Below the pieces are notes generated by a model. It was not told the origin of the DNA. It saw only the letters and a program-made list of their open reading frames with translations, and ran no database searches. 44,684 nucleotides of DNA. It comes from JBQTIQ01 sp052387955 (lineage in GTDB: Bacteria > Actinomycetota > Acidimicrobiia > Acidimicrobiales > JACDCH01). The stretch lies in NCBI GenBank assembly GCA_052387955.1, contig JBQTIQ010000041.1:1-44684 (forward strand), given 5' to 3'. The translations under genes and the position numbers were made by a program. Below, one piece after another: positions 18,898 to 27,031 of this stretch. Position 1 is the stretch's first letter. Each line of letters begins with the position of its first letter.

Positions 18898-20154
18898 TTG
18901 CCACGGCCGCTCGCCCGACTCGCCGTCACCGGGACGGTGGCCACCGCCATCGACATCGGCACCTTCGCCCTGCTGCGGCCGGCAGGGGTGGTCCGGGCCG
19001 ATGCCGGGGCCCTCGTGGTGGCCAGCGCGGCCTCCTACGAGCTGCACCGGGCGGTCACCTTCGCCGATGACCCCTACGACCGCTGGCTGCGGGAACGATG
19101 GGCGTTCCTGCGAGCGGCGGTGGTTGGCGGCGCCGTCGACCTGGCCGTCACCTGGGGGGGTGCCCGGGAGACAGACGGCCGCTCCTCGGCCACGCGGGCG
19201 TTGGCCGCCAAGTCGGCCGCGGTGGTGGTCGCCGGCGCCGCCCGGTGGGTGCTGCACCGCCAGGCGTTGTTCGCCATCGTCCGTTCCCAGCGCTTCGCCC
19301 GACGGGAGGCAACGCCGGCCCGAGGCGATCTTCGCCTCTCGGTGGTGGTCCCGGCCTACAACGAAGCCGACCGGATCGCGGCCACGGTCAGCGCGGTGCG
19401 CTCGGCGCTGGCCTCGCTGAGCGGCGGCACGGAGGTCATCGTCGTCGACGACGGCTCGACCGACGGGACCGCCGCCGCCGCCACCGCCGCCGGCGCCGAC
19501 CAGGTGCTGGCCCTGCCCGTGAACCGGGGCAAGGGCGCCGCGGTTCGGGCCGGCGCACTGGCGGGCCGGGGCCGCACCGTCGCCTTCACCGATGCCGACC
19601 TGGCGTACTCCCCGGACCAGATCATCGACCTGGTCGAAAAGGTGGAGCAGGGCTGGGACGTCGTGGTGGGCAGCCGGCGCCACGACGGCACCACCACGTT
19701 GGTGCGGGCCGGCCGTCTCCGAGAGGTCGGGGGGCGGGCCATCAACTGGCTCACGTTCGCGGTCCTGCTCGGCCGCTATCGCGACACGCAGTGCGGGCTC
19801 AAGGCGTTCCGTTCCGACGCCGCCCGCCACCTCTTCGGCCTCGGCCGCATCGACGGGTTCGCGTTCGACGTCGAGCTGTTCGTCATCGCCGAACGGGCGC
19901 GTCTGTCGGTGGCGGAGGTACCGGTCACGATCACCAACACCACCCGGTCGTCGGTGAAGGTGGTGCGCCACACCGTGCGGCTGGTGCGAGACCTCCTCCG
20001 AATCCGCCGATGGGCGCGTGAAGGCCGGTACCAACCTGCGGGGGGACTGCGCCCCACCGCCATCGCCGCCGGGCGAGGAGGCGCTCGCGCCGCCGGCGAA
20101 GCGCACGCGGCGGTCGCGCTCCAGCTCCCGGATAGCGTCCGGCCCAATGGGTGA
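18898..20154 (+). CDS. GtrA-like membrane domain fused to a GT2 polyprenyl-phosphate glycosyltransferase
   Basis: The N-terminal ~125 residues resemble GtrA: LARLAVTGTVATAIDIGTFA, then SYELHRAVTF and further hydrophobic segments; GtrA is linked to flipping of polyprenyl-phosphate sugars. From about residue 140 a DPM1/GT2 domain follows: LSVVVPAYNEADRI, VIVVDDGSTDGT, NRGKGAAVRAG, AFTDADLAYSPDQ with the DxD metal site, GSRRHDG and QCGLKAFR. It would make and translocate polyprenyl-phosphate-hexose for the neighbouring membrane glycosyltransferase. TTG 18898 is chosen because GtrA homology begins right after it, 7 bp past the previous stop. The last ~37 residues are Ala/Gly/Arg-rich and overlap an R3-like sequence. 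It overlaps manB by 8 bp. Confidence 0.85.
   Translation: MPRPLARLAVTGTVATAIDIGTFALLRPAGVVRADAGALVVASAASYELHRAVTFADDPYDRWLRERWAFLRAAVVGGAVDLAVTWGGARETDGRSSATRALAAKSAAVVVAGAARWVLHRQALFAIVRSQRFARREATPARGDLRLSVVVPAYNEADRIAATVSAVRSALASLSGGTEVIVVDDGSTDGTAAAATAAGADQVLALPVNRGKGAAVRAGALAGRGRTVAFTDADLAYSPDQIIDLVEKVEQGWDVVVGSRRHDGTTTLVRAGRLREVGGRAINWLTFAVLLGRYRDTQCGLKAFRSDAARHLFGLGRIDGFAFDVELFVIAERARLSVAEVPVTITNTTRSSVKVVRHTVRLVRDLLRIRRWAREGRYQPAGGLRPTAIAAGRGGARAAGEAHAAVALQLPDSVRPNG
20038..20110 (+). repeat. Possible R3 remnant inside the 3' end of the GtrA-GT2 gene
   Basis: GGGGGACTGCGCCCCACCGC followed by CATCGCCGCCGGGCGAGG resembles the left module of R3 (GGGGGCTGCGCCCC ... CATCGCCGCCCGGCTCG). The similarity is imperfect and judged by eye. 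Confidence 0.4.
20133..20138 (+). promoter_or_regulatory. Candidate -10 box of manB (leaderless)
   Basis: TAGCGT lies 8 bases before the manB ATG, so a transcript from it would start at or next to the start codon. Confidence 0.35.
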
Positions 20155-21484
20155 CTTCGAGTCCGTGTTCAAGGCCTACGACATCCGGGGCACCGTCCCC
20201 GACCAGCTCGACGCGGAGATGTGCCGGGCCATCGGCGCCGCCTTCGCCCGCCATCTCGATGCCAGCACCGTGCTGGTCGCCCGCGACATGCGCCCGAGCG
20301 GCGTCGACCTGGCTGCTGCCTTTTCCGCCGGTGCGCGTTCCCAGGGTGCCGACGTGATCGACCTCGGCCTGGCCTCGACCGATCTCATCTACTACGCCTC
20401 GGGCACCCTGGACGCCGCCGGCGCCATGTTCACCGCTTCGCACAACCCCGCCCAGTACAACGGGATAAAGCTGTGCGGGGCCGGCGCCCGGCCCATCGGC
20501 GAGGACACCGGGCTGGCCGAGATCAAGGCCATGGCCGCGGCCGGCGTCGTCGACCGCACCGGCCAGGCCCCGGGGGCCCTCTCCCGGCGCGACCTGCTGG
20601 CCGACTTCGCCGCCCACGTCCGCAGCTTCGTCGACGTCGACGTGCTGCGACCGATGAAGGTGGTCGCCGACACCGCCAACGGGATGGGCGGCCTGGTCGT
20701 CCCGGTGGTGTTCGAGCCGCTCCCCTTCGACCTCGAGATCCTCTTCGGCGAGCTCGACGGCACGTTCCCGAACCATCCCGCCGACCCCATCCAGCTCGAG
20801 AACCTCCGTCCCCTGATGGCCCGGGTGCTCGAGACCGGAGCCGATGTCGGCCTCGCCTTCGACGGCGACGCCGACCGGGTCTTCCTGGTCGACGACAAGG
20901 GCCAGCCCCTGTCGGGCTCGACCACGACGGCCATCGTCGCCAAGGGCGTGCTCGACAAGTACCCCGGGGCCACCGTCCTCTACAACTGCATCTGCTCCAA
21001 GGCCGTCCCCGAGGTCATCGAGGAGAACGGCGGCGTCGCCGTCCGCACCCGGGTCGGGCACAGCTTCATCAAACCGGTGATGGCCGAGACCGGCGCCGCC
21101 TTCGGCGGCGAGCACTCGGCCCACTACTACTTCCGTGACAACTACCGGGCCGACTCGGGATCGATCGCGGCGCTGGTCGTGCTCGAGCAGCTGTCGCGGG
21201 CCGGCGTCCCCCTTTCCGAGCTCCGCCGCCCCTTCGAGCGCTACGCCGCGTCCGGCGAGATCAACACCACCGTCGAGGACACCCACGCGGTCATGGAGCG
21301 GGTGGCGGCCGCCTTTCCCGACGGGGACCAGGACCGCCTCGACGGCCTTACCGTCGACTTCGGCGACTGGTGGTTCAACCTGCGCCCCTCCAACACCGAG
21401 CCCCTGCTGCGCCTCAACCTCGAGGCCCCCACCCCGGCCGAGGTCGACCGCGGCGTCGCCGAGGTCGAGGCCGCCATGGCCTGA
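20147..21484 (+). CDS. manB: Phosphomannomutase/phosphoglucomutase
   Basis: This enzyme interconverts hexose-6-phosphate and hexose-1-phosphate, supplying mannose-1-phosphate for GDP-mannose. The 445-residue protein has the four family sites: the phosphoserine loop TASHNP (S98), the Mg-binding DGDADR (D239, D241, D243), the sugar-binding GGEHSAHYYF, and the phosphate-binding RPSNTEPLLR near the C-terminus. The start of family similarity (MGDFESVFKAYDIRGTVPD) fixes ATG 20147; the frame upstream is non-family sequence. A Trm112-like gene and PGI/PMI follow. This order is conserved in actinobacteria and tied to mannose and GDP-sugar supply for envelope glycans. Confidence 0.95.
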   Translation: MGDFESVFKAYDIRGTVPDQLDAEMCRAIGAAFARHLDASTVLVARDMRPSGVDLAAAFSAGARSQGADVIDLGLASTDLIYYASGTLDAAGAMFTASHNPAQYNGIKLCGAGARPIGEDTGLAEIKAMAAAGVVDRTGQAPGALSRRDLLADFAAHVRSFVDVDVLRPMKVVADTANGMGGLVVPVVFEPLPFDLEILFGELDGTFPNHPADPIQLENLRPLMARVLETGADVGLAFDGDADRVFLVDDKGQPLSGSTTTAIVAKGVLDKYPGATVLYNCICSKAVPEVIEENGGVAVRTRVGHSFIKPVMAETGAAFGGEHSAHYYFRDNYRADSGSIAALVVLEQLSRAGVPLSELRRPFERYAASGEINTTVEDTHAVMERVAAAFPDGDQDRLDGLTVDFGDWWFNLRPSNTEPLLRLNLEAPTPAEVDRGVAEVEAAMA

Positions 21485-21543
21485 AGCTGGCTTGCTGGTC
21501 AGCATGTCAGAGGCCGGGAATGTGCGCCGCGGGACCTCGCCAG

Positions 21544-21549
21544 TAGTCT
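21544..21549 (+). promoter_or_regulatory. Candidate -10 box of the Trm112-like / PGI-PMI pair (leaderless)
   Basis: TAGTCT is followed by CCGGCG and then the ATG at 21556. The spacing puts the transcription start on the start codon, and no Shine-Dalgarno is present. Confidence 0.4.
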
Positions 21550-21555
21550 CCGGCG

Positions 21556-21792
21556 ATGGCGCTCGACCCGATGTTGCTCGAGATCCTGGCCTGCCCGGAG
21601 GACAAGGGGCCGCTCTTGTACTTCGAGAGCGAGGCGTTCCTCTACAACCCTCGCCTGAAGCGGAAGTACACGATCACCGACGACATCCCGATCATGTTGA
21701 TCGACGAGGCCGTCACCGTCGACGACGACGAGCACACGCGCCTGGCGGCCAAGGCCGACGCCGAGGGCATCAAGCCCACCTTCGTCGGGTGA
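21556..21792 (+). CDS. Trm112 family protein
   Basis: The 78-residue product begins MALDPMLLEILACPEDKGPL and has the YTITDDIPIMLIDEA segment typical of bacterial Trm112/UPF0434 proteins. In eukaryotes Trm112 activates methyltransferases; the bacterial role is not settled. Only one cysteine remains (C13), so the zinc site of some relatives is absent. It overlaps the PGI/PMI gene by GTGA, and co-occurrence of these two genes with manB is common in actinobacteria. Confidence 0.88.
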   Translation: MALDPMLLEILACPEDKGPLLYFESEAFLYNPRLKRKYTITDDIPIMLIDEAVTVDDDEHTRLAAKADAEGIKPTFVG

Positions 21793-22838
21793 CCGGCGTC
21801 GACCTGGGCCCCGAACGGCTGGACACGCTGGGGATGTGGGAGGCCACGCTCGGGCTCCCCGAACAGGTCGAGGCCGCCATCGGGCTGGCCGACCAGCCCG
21901 AACGCCTGCCCGACCGCGACGACATCGACAACATCGTGGTGCTCGGCATGGGGGGGTCGGGGCTCGCCGGCGACGTGATGATCGCCGCCGCCGGCCAGTT
22001 CGTGGCCAAGCCGATCGTGGTGTGCAAGAGCTACGAGAGCCCCAACTTCGCCGACGAGCACACGCTGTGCTTCGCCATGTCGTTCTCCGGCAACACGGAG
22101 GAGACGGTCGAGGCGGCGCAGGAGGCTGCCGCCGCCGGCGCCCGCATGGTGGCCGTGACCAGGGGCGGCAGGCTGGCGGAACTGGCGCGGGCCTGGGACG
22201 CGCCGATGGTCACGCTACCCGACGGCATCCCCATGCCCCGGGCCGGGCTGGCGGCCCTGGCCGTCCCGCCGCTGCTGATCCTCGAACGGATGGGGCTGTT
22301 CCCCGGCGCCCACGGCTGGGCCCGCAGCGCCGCTGATCAGCTCCGGGCCCGCCGGGACCAGCTTTCCCGCCCCGACAATGCGGCGAGCGAACTGGCCCGC
22401 CGGATCGGCGCCGCCTTCCCGCTCGTGTACGGCGGCGCCGCCCTCGGCGGCACCGCGGCGTTGCGGTGGAAGAACCAGATCGCGGAGAACGCCAAGGCGC
22501 CGGCTTTCTACGGCCAGGTCCCCGAGCTCATGCACAACGACATCTGCGGCTGGGGCCAGCACGGCGACGTCACCCGCCAGGTCTTCCGGGCGGTCCTGCT
22601 GCGCCACGACTTCGAGCATCCCCAGGTCGTGCGCCGCTTCGAGCTGCTGCGGCGCTGGATCGACGAGGCCGTCGCCGGCATCGACCAGGTCGAGGCGGAG
22701 GGCGACGGGCCGCTGGCCCAGTTCTTCGACCTCGTCCTCTTCGGCGACGTCGTGTCGTTGCACATGGCCTTGGACGCCGGCATCGATCCCGGCCCCGTCC
22801 CGGTGCTCGACGAGATCAAGGCCGTACTGGCCCAGTAG
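21789..22838 (+). CDS. SIS-domain bifunctional phosphoglucose/phosphomannose isomerase
   Basis: This would interconvert fructose-6-phosphate with glucose-6-phosphate and mannose-6-phosphate. The 349-residue protein has SIS motifs VVLGMGGSGLAGD and AMSFSGNTEETVEA, and a C-terminal PGI/PMI region with WKNQIAENAKAPAFYGQVPE, NDICGW and DEIKAVLA. The GTG start at 21789 overlaps the Trm112-like stop by 4 bp. Context with manB supports a role in providing mannose-6-phosphate; how strongly it works on glucose-6-phosphate cannot be read from sequence. Confidence 0.9.
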   Translation: MTGVDLGPERLDTLGMWEATLGLPEQVEAAIGLADQPERLPDRDDIDNIVVLGMGGSGLAGDVMIAAAGQFVAKPIVVCKSYESPNFADEHTLCFAMSFSGNTEETVEAAQEAAAAGARMVAVTRGGRLAELARAWDAPMVTLPDGIPMPRAGLAALAVPPLLILERMGLFPGAHGWARSAADQLRARRDQLSRPDNAASELARRIGAAFPLVYGGAALGGTAALRWKNQIAENAKAPAFYGQVPELMHNDICGWGQHGDVTRQVFRAVLLRHDFEHPQVVRRFELLRRWIDEAVAGIDQVEAEGDGPLAQFFDLVLFGDVVSLHMALDAGIDPGPVPVLDEIKAVLAQ

Positions 22839-22848
22839 CGACCCCACC

Positions 22849-22854
22849 TACACT
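22849..22854 (+). promoter_or_regulatory. Candidate -10 box of ahcY
   Basis: TACACT lies 11 bases past the PGI/PMI stop and would give an untranslated leader of about 80 bases containing a strong AGGAGGA Shine-Dalgarno at about 22928-22934. Confidence 0.4.
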
Positions 22855-22942
22855 CGCGGCCTGGGCTGCCCTGATGGTCGGGCCTGCTGGTCCCAGCCCC
22901 CTGCCGCGTCCCGCATACCCCTTTCGCAGGAGGACCATCGTC

Positions 22943-24397
22943 ATGTCCGAGCTCAGCCTCGTCACCGGGGACTTCGCCGTCGCCGACCTGTCCCTCGCCG
23001 GCTTCGGGCGAAAGGAGATCGACCTCGCCGAGCACGAGATGCCCGGCCTCATGGCCCTGCGGGCCGAGTACGCCGACAGCCGGCCCCTGGCCGGCGCGCG
23101 CATCACCGGCTCGCTGCACATGACCATCCAGACCGCAGTGCTGATCGAGACGCTGACCGCTCTCGGCGCCCAGGTGCGGTGGTGCAGCTGCAACATCTTC
23201 TCCACCCAGGACCACGCCGCCGCCGCCGTGGCCGTCGGCCCCGACGGCACGCCTGATGATCCCAAGGGCGTCGCCGTCTTCGCCTGGAAGGGCGAGAACC
23301 TCGACGAGTACTGGTGGTGCACCGACAAGGCCCTGCGATGGCCCGACGGCGCCGGTCCCAACATGATCCTCGACGACGGTGGTGACGCCACCCTCCTGGT
23401 GCACAAGGGCGTCGAGTACGAGAAGGCCGGCGCCGTGCCGGCGCCGACCGACGACGACTCGGAGGAGTGGCAGGTGGTGCTGGGGGCACTGGCCCGCTCG
23501 TTGGCGGAGGACCCCGGTCGGTGGACGGCGGTGGCCGCCGCCATCGGCGGCGTCACCGAGGAGACGACGACCGGCGTGCACCGGCTCTACCAGATGTTCG
23601 AACAGGGCCAGTTGCTGTTCCCGGCGATCAACGTCAACGACTCGGTCACCAAGTCGAAGTTCGACAACCTCTACGGGTGCCGTCACAGCCTCGTCGACGG
23701 CATCAACCGGGGCACCGACGTCATGCTCGGCGGCAAGGTGGCCGTGGTGTGCGGCTACGGCGAGGTCGGCAAGGGCTGCGCCCAGTCCCTGCGGGGCCAG
23801 GGCTGCCGGGTGGTGGTGACCGAGGTCGACCCCATCTGCGCCCTGCAGGCGGTCATGGAGGGCTACGAGGTCACCACCCTCGAAGCCATGATCGGCACCG
23901 CCGACCTGTTCGTCACCGCCACCGGGAACAAGGGCATCATCTCGGCCGGGCACATGGCCCGGATGAAGCACAACGCCATCGTCGGCAACATCGGCCACTT
24001 CGACAACGAGGTCGACATGGCCGGCCTGGCCCGGCTGAGCGACGTCCGCCGGATCGAGGTGAAGCCCCAGGTCCACGAGTTCGCCTTCCCCGACGGTCAC
24101 TCGGTGATCGTGCTGTCCGAAGGACGGCTCCTGAACCTGGGCAACGCCACCGGGCACCCGAGCTTCGTGATGTCGATGAGCTTCACCAACCAGGTGCTGG
24201 CCCAGATCGAGCTCTACACCCGGCCCGAGGCCTACCCCCTCGGCGTGTACGTGCTGCCCAAGCTGCTCGACGAACGGGTGGCGCGTCTGCACCTCGAGGC
24301 CCTCGGCGTGAAGCTCACGACGATGACCACCGAGCAGGCCGACTATCTCGGGGTGCCTGCCGACGGCCCCTACAAGCACGACAACTACCGCTACTGA
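22943..24397 (+). CDS. ahcY: S-adenosyl-L-homocysteine hydrolase
   Basis: This NAD-dependent enzyme hydrolyses S-adenosylhomocysteine to adenosine and homocysteine, relieving product inhibition of methyltransferases. The 484-residue protein carries the substrate-domain motifs NIFSTQDHAAAA and FAWKGENLDEYWWCTDKAL, VNDSVTKSKFDNLYGCRHSL, and the NAD-binding Rossmann GYGEVGKGCAQ. It ends in YKHDNYRY, the family C-terminal tyrosine segment. It has the length of the actinobacterial form. The ATG at 22943 follows AGGAGGA at optimal distance. In M. tuberculosis the gene is near mtrA-mtrB-lpqB; here the corresponding side carries a sigma factor operon. Confidence 0.97.
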   Translation: MSELSLVTGDFAVADLSLAGFGRKEIDLAEHEMPGLMALRAEYADSRPLAGARITGSLHMTIQTAVLIETLTALGAQVRWCSCNIFSTQDHAAAAVAVGPDGTPDDPKGVAVFAWKGENLDEYWWCTDKALRWPDGAGPNMILDDGGDATLLVHKGVEYEKAGAVPAPTDDDSEEWQVVLGALARSLAEDPGRWTAVAAAIGGVTEETTTGVHRLYQMFEQGQLLFPAINVNDSVTKSKFDNLYGCRHSLVDGINRGTDVMLGGKVAVVCGYGEVGKGCAQSLRGQGCRVVVTEVDPICALQAVMEGYEVTTLEAMIGTADLFVTATGNKGIISAGHMARMKHNAIVGNIGHFDNEVDMAGLARLSDVRRIEVKPQVHEFAFPDGHSVIVLSEGRLLNLGNATGHPSFVMSMSFTNQVLAQIELYTRPEAYPLGVYVLPKLLDERVARLHLEALGVKLTTMTTEQADYLGVPADGPYKHDNYRY

Positions 24398-24399
24398 AA

Positions 24400-24416
24400 G
24401 GTCCGGCCGGCGGACC
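24400..24416. terminator. Weak hairpin after ahcY
   Basis: GGTCCG (24400-24405) and CGGACC (24411-24416) form a 6-bp stem 2 bp after the ahcY stop. No T tract follows, so terminator function is only possible. Confidence 0.3.
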
Positions 24417-24424
24417 AGCACGGT

Positions 24425-24521
24425 CGTGCATCGGTCGTCGTGGGACGGCGCCCGATGCACGGTGGACGTGTTGTTGGGCACGGTCGTGCGTCGGTCGTCG
24501 TGGAGTGGCGCCCGATGCACG
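24425..24521. repeat. Tandem hairpin repeat R4, two units of 60-bp period
   Basis: Two units about 47 bp long (from about 24419 and 24479) are nearly identical. Each has an inverted repeat: CGTGCATCGG/CCGATGCACG (24425-24434, 24452-24461) and CGTGCGTCGG/CCGATGCACG (24485-24494, 24512-24521), with a 17-base loop. They fill the gap between the convergent ahcY and lipoprotein genes. Confidence 0.85.
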
Positions 24522-24554
24522 GTCAAAATGGAAAGAGTCAGCGCTCGGCGGCAC

Positions 24555-25370
24555 TCAGCCGGCGCCGGCGCGGGCCCCCAGCACGATCACGGTTGCGTCG
24601 AGGACCCGGCCGCGGCCGCTGGCATCAGCTTCGTAGACCACCAGCACCGCTTCGTCGACCCCGGCGGGAACCGCCAGTTCGGCCGCGAACGGGGCGAACT
24701 CGCCGTTGGCGCCACCGTTGGCGAAGCCGACGTCGCCGATCAGCTCACCCCCGTCGAGGGTGCGCAGTTCGAGGTTGACGGTGCCTTCGAAAGCGGTCGA
24801 GGTGCCCGACACCGCGAGCGGCGACGTCAACCCTGCGCCCGGTTCCGGCGATGTCACGTCGATGAGCTCGGCCACCGCCCCGGTGACCGCCCAGCCCTCG
24901 CCGCGGCGTACGACCGACACCGCGGTCACCGGCCCCCCGGTGGCGTTGGGCAACACGTTCACCACCGCGCCGTCGGGCGTCGGCACCGGCGAGTCGGTCA
25001 TGCCCGCCGCCGGCATGTCCAGGTACTCGCGTACGAAGCTGAGGGCGGCGTCCTCCGGTGAGCCGAAGGTCGTCCCGGCGCCAGGCAGCGGCCACACCAC
25101 GGCTGCGCCGGGCACGGCCGGCGCCGACGAGGTCGGGCTCGTGACCGCGGAGGACCCGGAGGCAGCCGTGGTCACCTCGTCGTCGTCACCGCAGGCGGCC
25201 ACGCCGCCGGCGCCGATCACGACCGCCGCGACGGCCGCCGCAAACCGGGCGGAAGCAGCGGAGCGGCTTCGCCGGGACGAAGGGCTGAGCTCGATGGGGC
25301 CGAGGCTAGTGTGGCGCCCTGCAGGCCTTCCGCCGTCGCCAGCGGTGAGCGCACCCGTCGGGGCTACCAC
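24555..25370 (-). CDS. Lipoprotein with Gmad2 immunoglobulin-like domain
   Basis: A basic region and hydrophobic stretch end in a lipobox (GAGGVAAC, followed by GDDDE), so the protein is probably lipid-anchored outside the membrane. After a Ser/Thr/Pro linker comes WPLPGAGTTFGSPEDAAL, a region of mixed strand, and a C-terminal Gmad2-like domain: ITSP-type opening (DVTSPEPGAGLTSPLAVSG), NLELRTLDGGELIGD and FAAELAVPAGVDEAVLVVYE. It is closely related along its length to the middle of the next upstream gene, so the pair arose by duplication. GTG 25370 overlaps that gene's stop and is the best standard start, but gives an unusually long signal peptide. An ATC at 25295 would give a cleaner one. 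Ligand unknown. Confidence 0.75.
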   Translation of the reverse strand: MVAPTGALTAGDGGRPAGRHTSLGPIELSPSSRRSRSAASARFAAAVAAVVIGAGGVAACGDDDEVTTAASGSSAVTSPTSSAPAVPGAAVVWPLPGAGTTFGSPEDAALSFVREYLDMPAAGMTDSPVPTPDGAVVNVLPNATGGPVTAVSVVRRGEGWAVTGAVAELIDVTSPEPGAGLTSPLAVSGTSTAFEGTVNLELRTLDGGELIGDVGFANGGANGEFAPFAAELAVPAGVDEAVLVVYEADASGRGRVLDATVIVLGARAGAG

Positions 25371-27031
25371 GCCGCCGACACGAAGCCGGTTCCCAGCTTG
25401 GTCGGCTCGGCGCCCGACCAGGCCCACAGGTCGCCGTTGGTGTCGACCCACAGGAGGTGGCGGCCCGACTCGTCGGCGTCGATCACCGTGGGTGGCGCCA
25501 CCGGGCGGACGAGCCGGGTGACCGTGCCCGTGGCACCGCGCTCGACGGCCGCCAGGTGCTCGTCGGGGTCGATGCTGGCGATGTCGGTCCCGTCGTAGAA
25601 GGCGACGGAGCCGAACCGGCCCCGAGCCGCCGCCGGCGTTCCGGTGACCAGGGGGGCGAGCACCTCGCCGACGCTGACGTACTGGTCGCCGTCGAAGCCG
25701 ACCAGCAGTTGGTCGGCGCTGACCCAGTCGACCCCTTCGAAGGTGCCTTCGGTCTCGAACCCGAAGCTGGGGGCGCCGGCGCCCAGGTCGGTCAGCCGGA
25801 CCCGTCCGTCGAGGTCGACGTAGGCCAGCCTGGTGCCGTCGGGCGACAGCGCCGGATGGTCACCCTCGCACACCTTGGACGGTGGCGGCGGCCCCTTGGC
25901 CACCGCCGGGTCGGCGGGAACGATCACGAATGTGATACTGCGCCCGCATTGCCCACCTTCGCCGCCGGCATCGTCGGTGAAGTCCCGGTCGCCCCAGGCG
26001 GCGAGGCCCCTGGCCGCGGCGAAGTCGACGGGGCCGAAGGCCGGGCTGGCGGTCTGGGCCAGCTCGACCAGGGGAGTGCCCTGGCGGTCGTAGAGCCACA
26101 GCTCGGCCCGGTCGTTCCAGGCCACGAACCTCGCCGGGCCGTCGGCCGGCCCCGTCCCGGTACCCGGGGCCGGGCCCCCGTCGGCGCCGGCGCCCACGAG
26201 CACGACGGTGGCGCTCGAGACGGCGCCCTGGCCGCTGGCGTCGGGCTCGGACAGGACCAGCACGGCCTGCTCGACGCCGCCGGGGACGGCCAGCTCGGCC
26301 GAGAAGGGACCGAATTCGCCGTTGGCCCCGCCCATGGTGAAGGCGCCGTCGCCGAGGCGCTGGCCGGTGGCCGGCGAGCGCAGCTCGAGGTTGATGGTGG
26401 CCTCGAAGGCGGTGGAACTACCCGACACCGCCAGCGGCGAGGTGAGGGCCGCTCCGGGCGTCGGCGTGGCGACCTGGATGTTGGCGCTCTCGGCTCCGGT
26501 CACGGCCCAGGAGCCGTCCCGGCGTACGACCCGGACCTCGGTGACGGGGCCTCCGGTGGCGAAGGGCACCACCCGGACGACGGCATCGTCTCCCTGTTCT
26601 TCGACGGGGCCGGACATGCCGGCCGAGGTCAGCCCGAGGTACTCGCGGGCGAAGGTCAGCGCCGCGTCCTCGGGGTAGGGGAACGGGCTGGGTGAACCGG
26701 CCAGCGGCCAGATCGTCGGCTCGGCCGGCGTCGCCGGCGCGCTGGTAACGGGGCGGTCGGGCTCGGTCGTGCCCGGACCGGACACGACCTGTTCGGCGGG
26801 GCCGTCGTCGCCGGTCAGCACCGTCACGCCGACGAGGACCGCCACTACCGCCGCCACCGCCGCGGCGGCGACCGCATAGCGGCGGCGCTGACCGGCGGCG
26901 GCCGGCCGGCCCAGACGGTCCCTGATGGCGGCGAGGCTTCGGTCGTCCGCCGTTGCCGGCACCGCCGCGGCCCGCTCGGACACGGCCCGCCGCACCCTGT
27001 CCTCGGTCCCCGAAAGGTCACGGTCGTTCAT
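25364..27031 (-). CDS. Anti-sigma-factor-like membrane protein with Gmad2 domain and beta-propeller-like C-terminus
   Basis: The 555-residue product starts MNDRDLSGTEDRVRRAVSER, a cytosolic helical region of about 60 residues, followed by one TM segment (YAVAAAAVAAVVAVLVGVTV). Outside are a linker, a WPLAGSPSPFPYPEDAALTF region, a Gmad2-like domain (VATPTPGAALTSPLAVSGSS onward), and a C-terminal part with repeated strands and phrases such as GDHPALSPDGTRLAYVDLDG and HLLWVDTNGDLWAWSG, typical of TolB/LpqB-like propellers. The layout (short cytosolic domain, single TM, sensor outside) and ATGA overlap with the sigma factor gene suggest it regulates that factor. The cytosolic part lacks a recognisable zinc anti-sigma motif. 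Confidence 0.78.
   Translation of the reverse strand: MNDRDLSGTEDRVRRAVSERAAAVPATADDRSLAAIRDRLGRPAAAGQRRRYAVAAAAVAAVVAVLVGVTVLTGDDGPAEQVVSGPGTTEPDRPVTSAPATPAEPTIWPLAGSPSPFPYPEDAALTFAREYLGLTSAGMSGPVEEQGDDAVVRVVPFATGGPVTEVRVVRRDGSWAVTGAESANIQVATPTPGAALTSPLAVSGSSTAFEATINLELRSPATGQRLGDGAFTMGGANGEFGPFSAELAVPGGVEQAVLVLSEPDASGQGAVSSATVVLVGAGADGGPAPGTGTGPADGPARFVAWNDRAELWLYDRQGTPLVELAQTASPAFGPVDFAAARGLAAWGDRDFTDDAGGEGGQCGRSITFVIVPADPAVAKGPPPPSKVCEGDHPALSPDGTRLAYVDLDGRVRLTDLGAGAPSFGFETEGTFEGVDWVSADQLLVGFDGDQYVSVGEVLAPLVTGTPAAARGRFGSVAFYDGTDIASIDPDEHLAAVERGATGTVTRLVRPVAPPTVIDADESGRHLLWVDTNGDLWAWSGAEPTKLGTGFVSAAW

Noticed and set aside
22839..22942. SAH riboswitch upstream of ahcY
   Set aside because: The 104-base leader region is long enough, but I find neither the conserved GAGGAGCGCTGC-type core nor convincing pairing.
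24419..24525. CRISPR-like array
   Set aside because: Only two units with a 60-bp period, no comparable spacers and no cas genes; better described as tandem hairpins.
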